From contig JANZZV010000007.1 in the NCBI GenBank assembly GCA_026419195.1, positions 29,078 through 93,077 of the forward strand: a stretch of 64,000 nt of DNA, given 5' to 3'. A program made the translations under genes and the position numbers. Source of the stretch: Fervidobacterium sp. GTDB taxonomy: Bacteria; Thermotogota; Thermotogae; Thermotogales; Fervidobacteriaceae. This document shows positions 8,726 to 17,051 of this stretch, in pieces. The stretch's first letter is position 1, and each line of letters begins with the position of its first letter. The notes under the pieces were generated by a model. The model was given only the letters and a program-made list of their open reading frames with translations. It had not been told where the DNA came from and did not search any database.

Positions 8726-9698
8726 TTGAAGCACCTCGGTTTTTTGAAAAAGAGGGTGGACTATTGTAAGCTTCTTTTGCTATTATGTCTACAAGTTCTT
8801 CGAAGTTAATCCCATAAGCTTTTGCTGACATTGGTAAATCGCTTAATTCAGTCATCCCTGGTAGTGTGTTTACCTCCAAAAAGTAGAACTTTTCGTCTTT
8901 TACAATCCCATCTACTCTTGCAAAATGTTTGCAGCCTATTGATTCGTAAATATTTAATGCTAAATTGCTAATTTTCATTGACAATTCATTATCTAACTCT
9001 GCAGGAAGAACAAATTCTGTCATCCCATCGGTATATTTGGCTTCGTAATCATAAAACAACTTTTTTGGTCTTAACTCAAGTATGGGTAAAACTGTAGATT
9101 TTCTATTGATGTCAATTATGGATATAGTTATCTCTTTTCCTTTGATGTACTCTTGAACTATGGCCTCACCGTAGTTTTCAAGTACTTGCTTTAACGCATT
9201 TTTGAGTTCATCGATACTAAAACAAATATGGGTCCCTATACTTGAACCTTCGTTTCTTGGTTTTACAACGCAGGGTAATCCAGGAAATTTTTCGATACGT
9301 GATAGTGTATTCTCAGTAAATTGCTCTTTTCGAATCAGTAAAAATCCTGGGACAGACAAAATATCTGAGTAAACGCTAGAAAGTTTTTCAACGTACAAAT
9401 TACATAGATATTTGTCAAACGCAAGCACACTTGTTTCAACACCGGAACCAGTGTAAGGTATACCTATAATGTCCAAAATTGACTGCATTCTTCCATCTTC
9501 ACCGAATGTTCCGTGGAGTATGTTGAAGGCAACATCGTATTTTTTTAATAAGGCAACCTTGTAAATGAAATCTTCTCTAACATCTATTTCATCAACTTCA
9601 TGCCCTACCTTTCTAAGTGCTTGAACGATACGTTTCCCACTTCTAATTGATATCTCTCTTTCCTTAGAAATCCCACCGAGCAAAACTGCTATCTTCAT
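8715..9698 (-). CDS. ddl: D-alanine--D-alanine ligase
   Basis: This 327-residue ATP-grasp enzyme joins two D-alanines for peptidoglycan synthesis. It has the N-terminal block VLLGGISKEREIS, the HGTFGEDGRMQ loop, the nucleotide-binding VKPRNEGSSIG segment, and a metal-binding end VNTLPGMTELSDLP. Length matches the family. A TAGGGGGT ribosome site precedes the ATG. It sits 34 bases after the LacI-type regulator and overlaps the protease gene downstream. Confidence 0.95.
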   Translation of the reverse strand: MKIAVLLGGISKEREISIRSGKRIVQALRKVGHEVDEIDVREDFIYKVALLKKYDVAFNILHGTFGEDGRMQSILDIIGIPYTGSGVETSVLAFDKYLCNLYVEKLSSVYSDILSVPGFLLIRKEQFTENTLSRIEKFPGLPCVVKPRNEGSSIGTHICFSIDELKNALKQVLENYGEAIVQEYIKGKEITISIIDINRKSTVLPILELRPKKLFYDYEAKYTDGMTEFVLPAELDNELSMKISNLALNIYESIGCKHFARVDGIVKDEKFYFLEVNTLPGMTELSDLPMSAKAYGINFEELVDIIAKEAYNSPPSFSKNRGASNED

Positions 9699-9732
9699 CT
9701 ATAAACCCCCTACGAAAGTTCTGTGATTGTGA

Positions 9733-10734
9733 CTAAGTTGATCTTATCACAATCTCTGGTTTGAGTACGTATTTTTTTACCTTTTCTTTAAGCTTGCCGT
9801 TTATTCTTTTCATAAGTAGCTCAGCTGCAAGTTTTCCCATTTCAAATATTGGTTGTTTAATAGTTGTTATTTCAAGTATTTGTGCAATGGGCAAGTCGTC
9901 AAATCCACATACTCTAACATCTGTTCCCACCTTTAGCCCCATCGTTCTTGCAACTTCGATGATGGGAACGGCTAAATAATCAGTCGTTGTAAATATTGCG
10001 CATCTTTTGTATCTTGAAAAAATACGTCTTGCAACTTCAAACGTACTTTCCCAATCAAGTGGGACATAATAAATTTTGTCTATATTCCTTCCTTTTCTTT
10101 CAAGTGATTCTTGAAACCCTTCAAGTCTTTCGTCAAAAACAGTGCTCTCAAGTTCATGTGCCTTTCGATGTGTTACAACAAATATATCCATGTCAAAATT
10201 TGAGAAATAATCACCGGCAATTACCCCACCATAGTAATTGTCCACTATCACAGAATCATACTTTTCAGAGTCTTGCTCAATGCAAACAACGGGAGTTTGA
10301 GGGCTTACAAGATTTGACAGTAACTTATCGACGCTAACACCGTCCACTATTATTCCGTCAGTAGATAACAATATGTCTGAAGATTTTCTTAATGCCTCGA
10401 ATTTCTTTTGATTGTATAGTGGATATAAAAAAGATGAATAACCATTTTTTATTAATACCTCATCGATAGCAGACATTAGTATTTGATAGAAATCACCTTT
10501 CATTTCTGGAGTAATCACTGTTACAAGGTTGCTTTCACCAGTAGAGAGCCGTCTTGCATGAGGATTTGGCGCATATCCAAGCTTTTTGATTGCGTCTAAA
10601 ACCTTTTGTTTTGTCATAGCATCAACGTGTGGGTTATTATTCAGAACTCTCGACACAGTTCCGACTCCAACACCGGCGTATTCAGCTACGTCTTTTATGG
10701 TAACTCTTTGAAATTTTTTCTTTAGCCTTGGCAT
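9733..10734 (-). CDS. LacI-family transcriptional regulator
   Basis: A 333-residue repressor-type protein. Residues 11-60 form the LacI helix-turn-helix and hinge (VTIKDVAEYAGVGVGTVSRV, then YAPNPHARRLSTGES), followed by a periplasmic-binding-protein-like ligand domain ending with TTIKQPIFEMGKLAAELL. These regulators normally control sugar use. Here the gene lies inside a housekeeping operon and overlaps the end of cinA by 13 bases, so its own targets are probably elsewhere. No LacI-type CG-centred operator was seen at its own promoter. Confidence 0.92.
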   Translation of the reverse strand: MPRLKKKFQRVTIKDVAEYAGVGVGTVSRVLNNNPHVDAMTKQKVLDAIKKLGYAPNPHARRLSTGESNLVTVITPEMKGDFYQILMSAIDEVLIKNGYSSFLYPLYNQKKFEALRKSSDILLSTDGIIVDGVSVDKLLSNLVSPQTPVVCIEQDSEKYDSVIVDNYYGGVIAGDYFSNFDMDIFVVTHRKAHELESTVFDERLEGFQESLERKGRNIDKIYYVPLDWESTFEVARRIFSRYKRCAIFTTTDYLAVPIIEVARTMGLKVGTDVRVCGFDDLPIAQILEITTIKQPIFEMGKLAAELLMKRINGKLKEKVKKYVLKPEIVIRST

Positions 10735-11948
10735 CTAAGAATCCCTCTCCTTAACATGTCTAAAGCTAACAAAGTTGTTCTTGCTCTAATCATTTGTCGA
10801 TCGCCGCGTAGATTGTATGTTTCAGATGCTAAGTCATTTTCCGAAGCAAAGGCGATACAAACAGTTCCCACTGGCTTTTCCCTTGTTCCGCCACTTGGAC
10901 CGGCAATACCCGAGACAGCTACTGCATAATCAACCTTGAATATATTTCTTGCATTCATTGCCATCTCTCTTACACATTCTTCACTAACAGCTCCATATTT
11001 ATTAATTGTTTCTTCTTTCACGCCAAGAAGTTTTATTTTCGATTCGTTTGAATAAGCTACTATAGTACCTTTATAAACGGAAGATATGCCAGGAACATCG
11101 ACAAGTGTTGAGGAGATCATTCCGCCTGTACATGACTCAGCAAAAGCTACCGTTTTTTGCTTTTCAAATAATAATTTGAAAATCACATCTTTCATTTCAT
11201 CATCGTCAGTAGCGTACACATAATGTCCGAGTATTGATACAAGTTTTTGGATTAAACCATCAATTTCACTTTTTAATTCAACAGAACCAGTAAGACGTAT
11301 TTCAACACCTCGTTCGTATGAAGCCATCGTAGCAACAGTAATATCTTTATTCGAATATATTATTTCTTTATAATCTTCCATTAGAACAGCTTCAGGGATA
11401 CCTATGGTTTTTATCCTCCTTGTGTAAAGTGCCTCTTCTGTCTTGATACTTTCAACTATGTTCTCAAAGATTGGTATTAACTCAACCGGTGGACCTGGTA
11501 GAAGTATAATTTTCTTATCTTCATATTCAATATACTGACCAGGAGCAGTCCCGACAGGATTATCAATTACCAAAGCACCTTCTATTACCATGGCTTGTTT
11601 CAAAACACTTTGTGGGGTCCTCTTATAATATTTCAACGCTTTTTCCATAATCTTCTCTGCTAATTTTTCGTTTTTCAGAAGTTTTCTATTAGTACAATAT
11701 GCAATAGCTTCACGTGTTAAATCGTCTTCTGTGGGTCCTAAACCACCAGTTGTAACAACTAAATCCGCTTCGTTTATCGCGCATGATATTCTATCGACTA
11801 TTATATCCAACCGATCTGGAACAGTTTCTGTACGGATTACATAATAACCAATATTCTTCAACTTTGAACTCAAGTATTTAGAATTTGTATCAACTATTAG
11901 ACCTTCAACCAATTCGTTTCCTATGGCAACAATAATAGCCCTTTTCAA
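10722..11948 (-). CDS. cinA: CinA-like competence/damage-inducible protein
   Basis: This 408-residue protein has an N-terminal molybdopterin-binding-like domain with GGLGPTEDDLT and a C-terminal CinA domain (about 250-408) with AESCTGGMIS and VSGIAGPSGGT. In the family the C-terminal part is an NMN deamidase and the N-terminal part an ADP-ribose pyrophosphatase. The start is TTG 11948, five bases after a GGGGGGA ribosome site. It is the first gene of a six-gene leftward operon, with an extended -10 promoter about 115 bases upstream. Confidence 0.93.
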   Translation of the reverse strand: MKRAIIVAIGNELVEGLIVDTNSKYLSSKLKNIGYYVIRTETVPDRLDIIVDRISCAINEADLVVTTGGLGPTEDDLTREAIAYCTNRKLLKNEKLAEKIMEKALKYYKRTPQSVLKQAMVIEGALVIDNPVGTAPGQYIEYEDKKIILLPGPPVELIPIFENIVESIKTEEALYTRRIKTIGIPEAVLMEDYKEIIYSNKDITVATMASYERGVEIRLTGSVELKSEIDGLIQKLVSILGHYVYATDDDEMKDVIFKLLFEKQKTVAFAESCTGGMISSTLVDVPGISSVYKGTIVAYSNESKIKLLGVKEETINKYGAVSEECVREMAMNARNIFKVDYAVAVSGIAGPSGGTREKPVGTVCIAFASENDLASETYNLRGDRQMIRARTTLLALDMLRRGILRCQG

Positions 11949-12061
11949 GAAAATCCCCCCGCTATGACAGAAAAATACATCAATATTTAGATATGGTTTT
12001 TTATCAGACCAATCACCTTTTTTAGAAAGTTATACACTTTTTGTTCTCAATTCAATTTATC

Positions 12062-12070
12062 ATTATACCA
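12062..12070 (-). promoter_or_regulatory. Extended -10 promoter for the cinA operon
   Basis: On the minus strand the sequence reads TGGTATAAT, an extended -10. Its -35 region falls inside the tRNA terminator hairpin, so the two elements overlap. It is the best promoter candidate in the 131 bases before cinA. Confidence 0.6.
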
Positions 12071-12071
12071 C

Positions 12072-12111
12072 AACAAAAAACAAAAGCTACACGATAATGT
12101 GTAGCTTTTGT
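12072..12111 (-). terminator. Terminator of the tRNA transcript
   Basis: A perfect 13-bp stem (12080-12092 with 12099-12111, arm ACAAAAGCTACAC) with a six-base loop is followed on the minus strand by TTTTTTGTTG. It lies 40 bases past the 3' end of tRNA-Arg. Confidence 0.88.
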
Positions 12112-12151
12112 TTTATAAAAAGAAAAATTTAAACAACTTCTTGATGTATTC

Positions 12152-12228
12152 TGGCGTGCCCGGCGGGAATCGAACCCACAACCTCCAGATCCGCAGTCTG
12201 ACGCTCTATCCAATTGAGCTACGGGCAC
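12152..12228 (-). tRNA. tRNA-Arg (anticodon GCG)
   Basis: The minus strand folds into a complete cloverleaf: acceptor GTGCCCG/CGGGCAC, anticodon arm TCAGA-CTGCGGA-TCTGG and T-arm GTGGG-TTCGAAT-CCCGC, with discriminator G and an encoded CCA. The anticodon GCG reads CGC and CGU. Most bacteria read these with an ACG (inosine) tRNA, so this is the GNN type. It shares a transcript with tRNA-Ser. Confidence 0.97.
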
Positions 12229-12260
12229 ATAATATTTGATATGTTATAGTACCAAAATAT

Positions 12261-12348
12261 TAATCGGTGATCAGTAACCAGTGATCAGTGTCAAGGACAA
12301 TTGTTATTTGTTTTCATGCACCGATCACCACTCACCAACCACCGATTA
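12261..12348. repeat. Imperfect 30-bp inverted repeat between two tRNA genes
   Basis: The 30 bases at 12261-12290 match the reverse complement of 12319-12348 at about 22 of 30 positions. Both arms are built from the unit GGTGATC(A/G)GTG. It lies in the spacer between tRNA-Ser and tRNA-Arg and could fold into a long hairpin in the tRNA precursor. Confidence 0.7.
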
Positions 12349-12355
12349 CCAAAAT

Positions 12356-12445
12356 TGGCGGAGAGAGAGGGATTCGAACCCTCGGTGGAGAAACCTCCAC
12401 ACTTGCTTAGCAGGCAAGCGCCTTCGACCACTCGGCCATCTCTCC
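12356..12445 (-). tRNA. tRNA-Ser (anticodon GCT)
   Basis: A class II tRNA on the minus strand with acceptor GGAGAGA/TCTCTCC, anticodon loop CTGCTAA (anticodon GCT, codons AGC/AGU), a long variable arm (TGTGGAGGTTTCTCCACC), a normal T-arm, discriminator G and encoded CCA. Confidence 0.97.
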
Positions 12446-12464
12446 GTATACATTCCGCTTAAAG

Positions 12465-12492
12465 ATTGTACCATATACTTTTAAAATTTCAA
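12465..12492 (-). promoter_or_regulatory. Promoter for tRNA-Ser and tRNA-Arg
   Basis: On the minus strand TTGAAA (12487-12492) and TACAAT (12465-12470) are 16 bases apart. The -10 ends 20 bases before the mature tRNA-Ser 5' end. Confidence 0.82.
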
Positions 12493-12563
12493 GGGGTTAT
12501 TGAACGTTTATTAACTTAACGAAAGATTCGATTTTGAAATCCTTTCCGTATTCATTTGTTATA

Positions 12564-12572
12564 TGTTATAAT
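12564..12572 (+). promoter_or_regulatory. Extended -10 promoter for the CotH operon
   Basis: TGTTATAAT forms an extended -10; no good -35 is visible 17 bases upstream. It lies about 35 bases before the first start codon of the four-gene operon. Confidence 0.6.
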
Positions 12573-12608
12573 ACTATATGTAAATCTTAAAAAAGGAAGG
12601 TGAGTTCT

Positions 12609-13292
12609 GTGAAAAAACTGTATTTTTTAATTTTAACCGTTATTTTTGTGAGGTTGTTTGCCTATACAAATACTTACGCTGACTGGTACGGTGTATGTTT
12701 AACAGAACCAAGTCATGGTGCAAGGTATTTTGCTCAAATTTCAGAGAAGGAAATAGATTTATTTGATAAGTTGCTTGCATGTTATACATTTGAGTACAAT
12801 GCAAATCCAAGACAACCGTCTGTTCTAACAAGTGGTTTTACTTACTACAGCACAATAAAAAGTATATTACCTTCCACGTTTAAATACCGCGTAAACGGGT
12901 TTGATTATAACCTTTCAGCAAAACTTTTTGGAATAAGGCTTGGAAACTCATCAGCGGAAACAATTATAGGTTTTGGTGGTGCTATTGGACTGAATTTGGA
13001 AACAATTGAACTTTTTTTAGGAAGTTCAAATTCTTCTACAGATTTTAAGAATGTTGATTTCAAACATTTCAACTCAGTCCATTTTTTGAATATAATCGGA
13101 ACATTGAGAGCTTCCATTGAAGTTCCTTTGAATTTCCACAATTTTCCAGTACTTGCGTATATTTTTAACTATCATATAGGAATTACTGTATTTGGTCCGT
13201 TCCTCCCAAACTTTGAAAGTGTATCTTCAGCCAACTTCGAAAAGACATTTTCAATTTTTAGTCACAACATTTCTATCAAACTGAAGTTTTGA
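12609..13292 (+). CDS. Exported hypothetical protein, first gene of the CotH operon
   Basis: This 227-residue protein starts with a signal peptide (MKKLYFLILTVIFVRLFAY) and then alternating hydrophobic/aromatic segments suggesting beta structure, ending in SIKLKF. A C-terminal Phe after such strands resembles outer-membrane barrel proteins, but the evidence is weak. GTG 12609 is chosen because GGAAGG ends eight bases upstream and the signal peptide then starts correctly; GTG 12600 overlaps the ribosome site. It is followed 21 bases later by an ABC-2 permease. I do not recognise the family. Confidence 0.72.
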   Translation: MKKLYFLILTVIFVRLFAYTNTYADWYGVCLTEPSHGARYFAQISEKEIDLFDKLLACYTFEYNANPRQPSVLTSGFTYYSTIKSILPSTFKYRVNGFDYNLSAKLFGIRLGNSSAETIIGFGGAIGLNLETIELFLGSSNSSTDFKNVDFKHFNSVHFLNIIGTLRASIEVPLNFHNFPVLAYIFNYHIGITVFGPFLPNFESVSSANFEKTFSIFSHNISIKLKF

Positions 13293-13313
13293 TATCTCAT
13301 AGGAGTGATCAAG

Positions 13314-14453
13314 TTGCAGCTTTTGATCTTTGAATACAAAAAACTTTTTTCCAAGCCTTCGACTTATGTGGTATTAATCCTCGTTCCTTTTATTTTTGTA
13401 TTCATAAATCTTGTTTTTTTTAGTTCTGTGAGTACTACAAAATTAAGTATAGGGGTCTACAGTAAAGATAGGTCTCCTCTTTCTAAATTTACAGTTGGTG
13501 TGGTTGTCTCTCTTTTTCGCGGTGGTACAATAAAATATGTTGATGAGAATTACCAGGAAAAGCTAAGAAGTGGGGAACTCAACGCAGTTGTTGTGATACC
13601 AGAAGATTTTACCAGTTCTCTATTTTCCGGCAAGAAGACAAAGCTCAAGTATATACCAAGTCCGATTAACACAGAATTGTCAGTTGCAGCCTATATTGTG
13701 TTTAGGCAGATGTTTGAGGATCTTGGTGGTGGTCCGTTTTTCAATCCAAAAGTTTTACGCGAGATGTATACAGCTTCGAATGTACCTGCGCCTGAACTCA
13801 CTACAGATAAAACACTTGATTTTTCACATGCTTTTGCACCAAGTATGATTTTTATAGTTACAATGTTTGTTGGTTTGGTAATTGGTTCTGGACTAATTTC
13901 TCGTGAAAAAGAAGCAGGTATATTCAGATTATTGGCTTTATCTAAAATTAAAATTTCATCCTACTTTTTCTTAAAATTTTTGGTTTTATTTTCTTTAAGC
14001 ACAACATCAGGCTTGATTTCTTATCTCATATTCTATTTTCTTGGTTTAAAGATTAATTTTATCTATTTCTTAATTTTAGTACCAATAAACGCAATTTTTT
14101 ATACCTTATTTGGTTTGTTAATTTCCGTGCTAGCACCTAACAGTCTGTCCTCAAACTTGATTGGTTCAACCTTGGCTGTAGTATTTTTACTTTCAAGTGG
14201 TACTCTTGTATCTGTGAATCAAATACCTGAATCTTTTAAACATTTTGTTACGTATTCAATAATCTACAAGAGTACTTATATAGTAAGAAATATTCAATTT
14301 TTTGGGAGAAGTAATGACGTTATCAAATTGATTTTTGAACTTCTTTCATTTTCTATCATATCATCCTTGATTATTTGTGTAATAAGTATAATTGCTCTAT
14401 TTACTTGTCTTGGACCAGACAATCTACCTGGGGTTAAGAATCTTTGGACGTAA
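13314..14453 (+). CDS. ABC-2 type permease subunit
   Basis: This 379-residue membrane protein has the layout of the ABC-2 exporter permease group: one N-terminal helix (VVLILVPFIFVFINLVFF), a large external region of about 150 residues (about 38-170), then five or so helices near the C-terminus with ISREKEAGIFRLLALS before the second one. TTG 13314 is chosen, eight bases after GGAG; GTG 13305 overlaps that site. No ATPase gene is next to it, so the partner must be elsewhere or the protein acts differently. Its neighbours suggest a role in exporting or assembling a surface component. Confidence 0.82.
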   Translation: MQLLIFEYKKLFSKPSTYVVLILVPFIFVFINLVFFSSVSTTKLSIGVYSKDRSPLSKFTVGVVVSLFRGGTIKYVDENYQEKLRSGELNAVVVIPEDFTSSLFSGKKTKLKYIPSPINTELSVAAYIVFRQMFEDLGGGPFFNPKVLREMYTASNVPAPELTTDKTLDFSHAFAPSMIFIVTMFVGLVIGSGLISREKEAGIFRLLALSKIKISSYFFLKFLVLFSLSTTSGLISYLIFYFLGLKINFIYFLILVPINAIFYTLFGLLISVLAPNSLSSNLIGSTLAVVFLLSSGTLVSVNQIPESFKHFVTYSIIYKSTYIVRNIQFFGRSNDVIKLIFELLSFSIISSLIICVISIIALFTCLGPDNLPGVKNLWT

Positions 14454-14474
14454 ATTTCAAAAGAGGTGAGTATC

Positions 14475-15158
14475 GTGAATTCATTGACAAAATTTATAGT
14501 TCTGAGCATACTTTTTGTTATTATTCTTTTCTTATCTTTAAAAGCCAACAGAGTTATTGATTTCGACTATTCAGACCAAATTACTGAAGAGGCGAGTTAC
14601 AATGGCTTCCAAAAGAGTGAAAGTTCTCAGGTACCAGTGAAAAAATCAGATGATGAAGGTAGTATTATCTTGTCTGAGAATACAAAGACCAGCTCATCGC
14701 TTGAAACACAAACAGATTTCATCAAGAGGAATGAGAGAAAACTTTCAGCGAAAGAAATGTCAGAACCGCCAAGCATTATAGAAACCTATTCTGAAACAAA
14801 CGTGAAAATGGATTTTGAAAGTACGCCAGTACAATCTGGAACTTCTTTCGAGGAATCGGCTGACAAAATTTACTCTGAGATATTAGAATTTGAGCAGTCT
14901 GTTAGAAAATACATAAGCAAGGGTTATAGGATATCTACGTTGAATAGCGAGAACGTTAAGAATGCAGGGTTGGCAGATGAAACGTTGGCTGAAAGGTACG
15001 AAGTTACGTTTAGAGTATCGGGTGAAGGATACGAGATAATAATTACTCCAAAGTATTCTATGAATGAAGAAATAAAGGTTCAGTTAGCGAGAAATAAAGG
15101 TATAGACTTGAAGGAAGGGATTCTGAGTTATAGGTTTTGGATAAAAGCTTATAGATAA
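14475..15158 (+). CDS. Membrane-anchored hypothetical protein with acidic/Ser-rich linker
   Basis: This 227-residue protein has one N-terminal membrane helix (about residues 6-25), a low-complexity segment rich in Ser, Glu, Lys and Thr (about 30-120) and a folded C-terminal part (about 130-227) with TLAERYEVTFRVSGEGYEII. It would be anchored with its C-terminal domain outside the cell. GTG 14475 follows GAGGTG by six bases. It lies between the ABC-2 permease and the CotH gene, in one operon. I recognise no family. Confidence 0.72.
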   Translation: MNSLTKFIVLSILFVIILFLSLKANRVIDFDYSDQITEEASYNGFQKSESSQVPVKKSDDEGSIILSENTKTSSSLETQTDFIKRNERKLSAKEMSEPPSIIETYSETNVKMDFESTPVQSGTSFEESADKIYSEILEFEQSVRKYISKGYRISTLNSENVKNAGLADETLAERYEVTFRVSGEGYEIIITPKYSMNEEIKVQLARNKGIDLKEGILSYRFWIKAYR

Positions 15159-15159
15159 A

Positions 15160-15174
15160 GGGGGGATATATATT
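15160..15174 (+). promoter_or_regulatory. Ribosome binding site that points to an ATT start codon
   Basis: GGGGGG at 15160-15165 stands six bases before ATT 15172. No ATG, GTG or TTG lies in this frame at a suitable distance; the next in-frame candidate is TTG 15208, which has no ribosome site. Confidence 0.7.
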
Positions 15175-16749
15175 AGAAAACTTGTTCTTAGTATTTTAGT
15201 TGCTAATTTGCTATTAATATTTCGGATAGAAAGTATCCATGCTCAGCTTTTTGTTTCTCATGAATCTGGTTTTTACGATGAAACAATTACGGTTAGTATC
15301 TTTTCCACAGTTGGTGGAGACATATACTATACTATCGATGGTTCAGTACCAGCTCCTGGGAAAGAAGGAACATACAAATATTCTTCCCCAATAACCTTTC
15401 AGAAAAACTACGCTAACAAACTTATGTTCATTCCTACATCTCCAACATGGCAAGAACCTAAAGAATTATTTCCAAAGGCGACCGTTATCAGAATCGTGGA
15501 AGTTAAGGACAGCAAAGTGATAGATACAGCTGTCCGAACTTATTTCGTAGGTATTAGACATTCGTTACCTGTGGTCTCGATAATTGTCGATCCTCAAGAC
15601 CTTTTTGATGATGGTAAGGGAATATATGTTCCTGGAAAACTTTTTGATCCTTCAAATCCGTATTGGACTGGGAATTATCACCAAAGGGGAGAAGCTTGGG
15701 AACGTCCTGCAATTTTTGAGTATTTCGAGAATAACAATCTAAGGTACAGAACCGAAATTGGAGTCAGGATTCATGGAGAATTTTCAAGAAGCTTCCCAGT
15801 AAAATCTTTAAGACTTTACGCGCGTAACAAAGAAAAGGAGTTTACTTATCCATTTTTCGGAAGAAGTGGGTACAAAAAGCTGCTATTACGAAATTCTGGA
15901 AATGATTGGGAATACTGTTACATGAGGGATGCAGTTGCGCAGAATATTTTTAAAGCTTTGGGATTTGATACTCAAGATAATTATCCTGTTGTTCATTACA
16001 TAAATGGTGAATACTGGGGAATTGTTTATCTGATGGAGTATTACGATTTGAGATATTTGCAAATAAAGTATGGGGTAAGTGAAAAAAATACGGTTATTAT
16101 AAACTACGATTTAACTATTCAAGATGGAAAAGAAGGTGATCAACAAAGTTTTGTAGAGCTTCTTAATTTTGTTAGAGAGAATGACCTTTCGATCAAGAGT
16201 AATTACGAAAAAGTTTGTAACCTAATTGATATTGACAACTTTATCAATTTTAAGTTATCAGAAATTATAGCTGCAAATAACGATTGGCCCGGTAACAATG
16301 AAAGAATGTGGAGGGTCTTAAAAATCGAGGACAATACATATGCGGATGGAAAATGGCGTTGGATGATGTACGATATGGATAATTCTCTCTGGATACCTGA
16401 ACATAACACCTTGACCGTCGCTATTTTTGGTGACCCAAACGTACCATGGACTATGACAGATGAAGCAACACTACTTCTGCGAAAACTGTTAAAAAACGAG
16501 GAATTCAAAAAGAAATTTGTTGAGAGATTCTACTATATTATGAGCAATGTCTTCATTCCTGAGCGCATAAACACAATTGTAGAAAATTATATTAATCTTC
16601 TTAAGGATGAGATGGTACTTCATAGCAATAGATGGGGAAAGCCGGATGCTGAGTTGTGGAAAGAGGACTGTTTGTGGTTGAGTAATTTTGGATATCTTAG
16701 AAAAGAATTCATCGAGAATATCTTCAAAAACTTTTTTGAGAGTGAGTAA
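15172..16749 (+). CDS. cotH: CotH-type protein kinase family protein, apparent ATT start
   Basis: From ATT 15172 this encodes 525 residues beginning MRKLVLSILVANLLLIFRIE, a proper signal peptide; the first standard start codon (TTG 15208) would cut the signal in half. Residues about 30-110 resemble the chitobiase C-terminal type domain (GGDIYYTIDGSVPAPG). The main part is a CotH kinase domain: GVRIHGEFSRSFPVKSLRL, LLLRNSGNDW, HYINGEYWGIVYLMEYYD and WRWMMYDMDNSLW, whose DMDNS carries the presumed metal-binding Asp. CotH proteins phosphorylate surface or spore-coat proteins. Here it would act outside the membrane, perhaps on the other exported proteins of its operon. Confidence 0.88.
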   Translation: MRKLVLSILVANLLLIFRIESIHAQLFVSHESGFYDETITVSIFSTVGGDIYYTIDGSVPAPGKEGTYKYSSPITFQKNYANKLMFIPTSPTWQEPKELFPKATVIRIVEVKDSKVIDTAVRTYFVGIRHSLPVVSIIVDPQDLFDDGKGIYVPGKLFDPSNPYWTGNYHQRGEAWERPAIFEYFENNNLRYRTEIGVRIHGEFSRSFPVKSLRLYARNKEKEFTYPFFGRSGYKKLLLRNSGNDWEYCYMRDAVAQNIFKALGFDTQDNYPVVHYINGEYWGIVYLMEYYDLRYLQIKYGVSEKNTVIINYDLTIQDGKEGDQQSFVELLNFVRENDLSIKSNYEKVCNLIDIDNFINFKLSEIIAANNDWPGNNERMWRVLKIEDNTYADGKWRWMMYDMDNSLWIPEHNTLTVAIFGDPNVPWTMTDEATLLLRKLLKNEEFKKKFVERFYYIMSNVFIPERINTIVENYINLLKDEMVLHSNRWGKPDAELWKEDCLWLSNFGYLRKEFIENIFKNFFESE

Positions 16750-16888
16750 AAAGTAGCTTTTTATTCGAGAGTATTTAACAAAAAAGATAGTTAAAACACG
16801 GAAAAAACTTATAAGTTTCGTTAGTTTCACAAACTTTTGTTTTGTAACATCAATTAACTAGAAATTACCATTTCGATTAATTTTAGTC

Positions 16889-16917
16889 TTGATTAACTTT
16901 TCGTAGTATGATAAATT
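16889..16917 (+). promoter_or_regulatory. Probable promoter for the NSS transporter
   Basis: TTGATT (16889-16894) and TAAATT (16912-16917) are 17 bases apart, with TGA before the -10. The rest of the 300-base gap between the CotH gene and the transporter shows nothing I can name. Confidence 0.5.
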
Positions 16918-17051
16918 TTTTGTGTTAGTTATCATTAAGAATGAGATAACTGGCAAAGTGAATAGTCATCCGTCTATTTGTGCATTATTTTTGTTTTTAT
17001 TTTATGTTCTTTATATTCTATATCCCTAAATTTTCTTGGGAGGTGGCCTTT

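Noticed and set aside
9733-10734. LacI regulator as the repressor of the neighbouring ddl operon
   Set aside because: No LacI-type operator was seen at the operon promoter and the neighbours are housekeeping genes.
12281-12484. Open frame across tRNA-Ser
   Set aside because: It runs through the antisense of a complete tRNA gene; same for the frame at 46086-46334 across tRNA-Leu.
16742-16765. AAAAAGTAGCTTTTTA after the CotH gene as a terminator
   Set aside because: The stem is only six pairs, almost all A-T, and overlaps the stop codon region.
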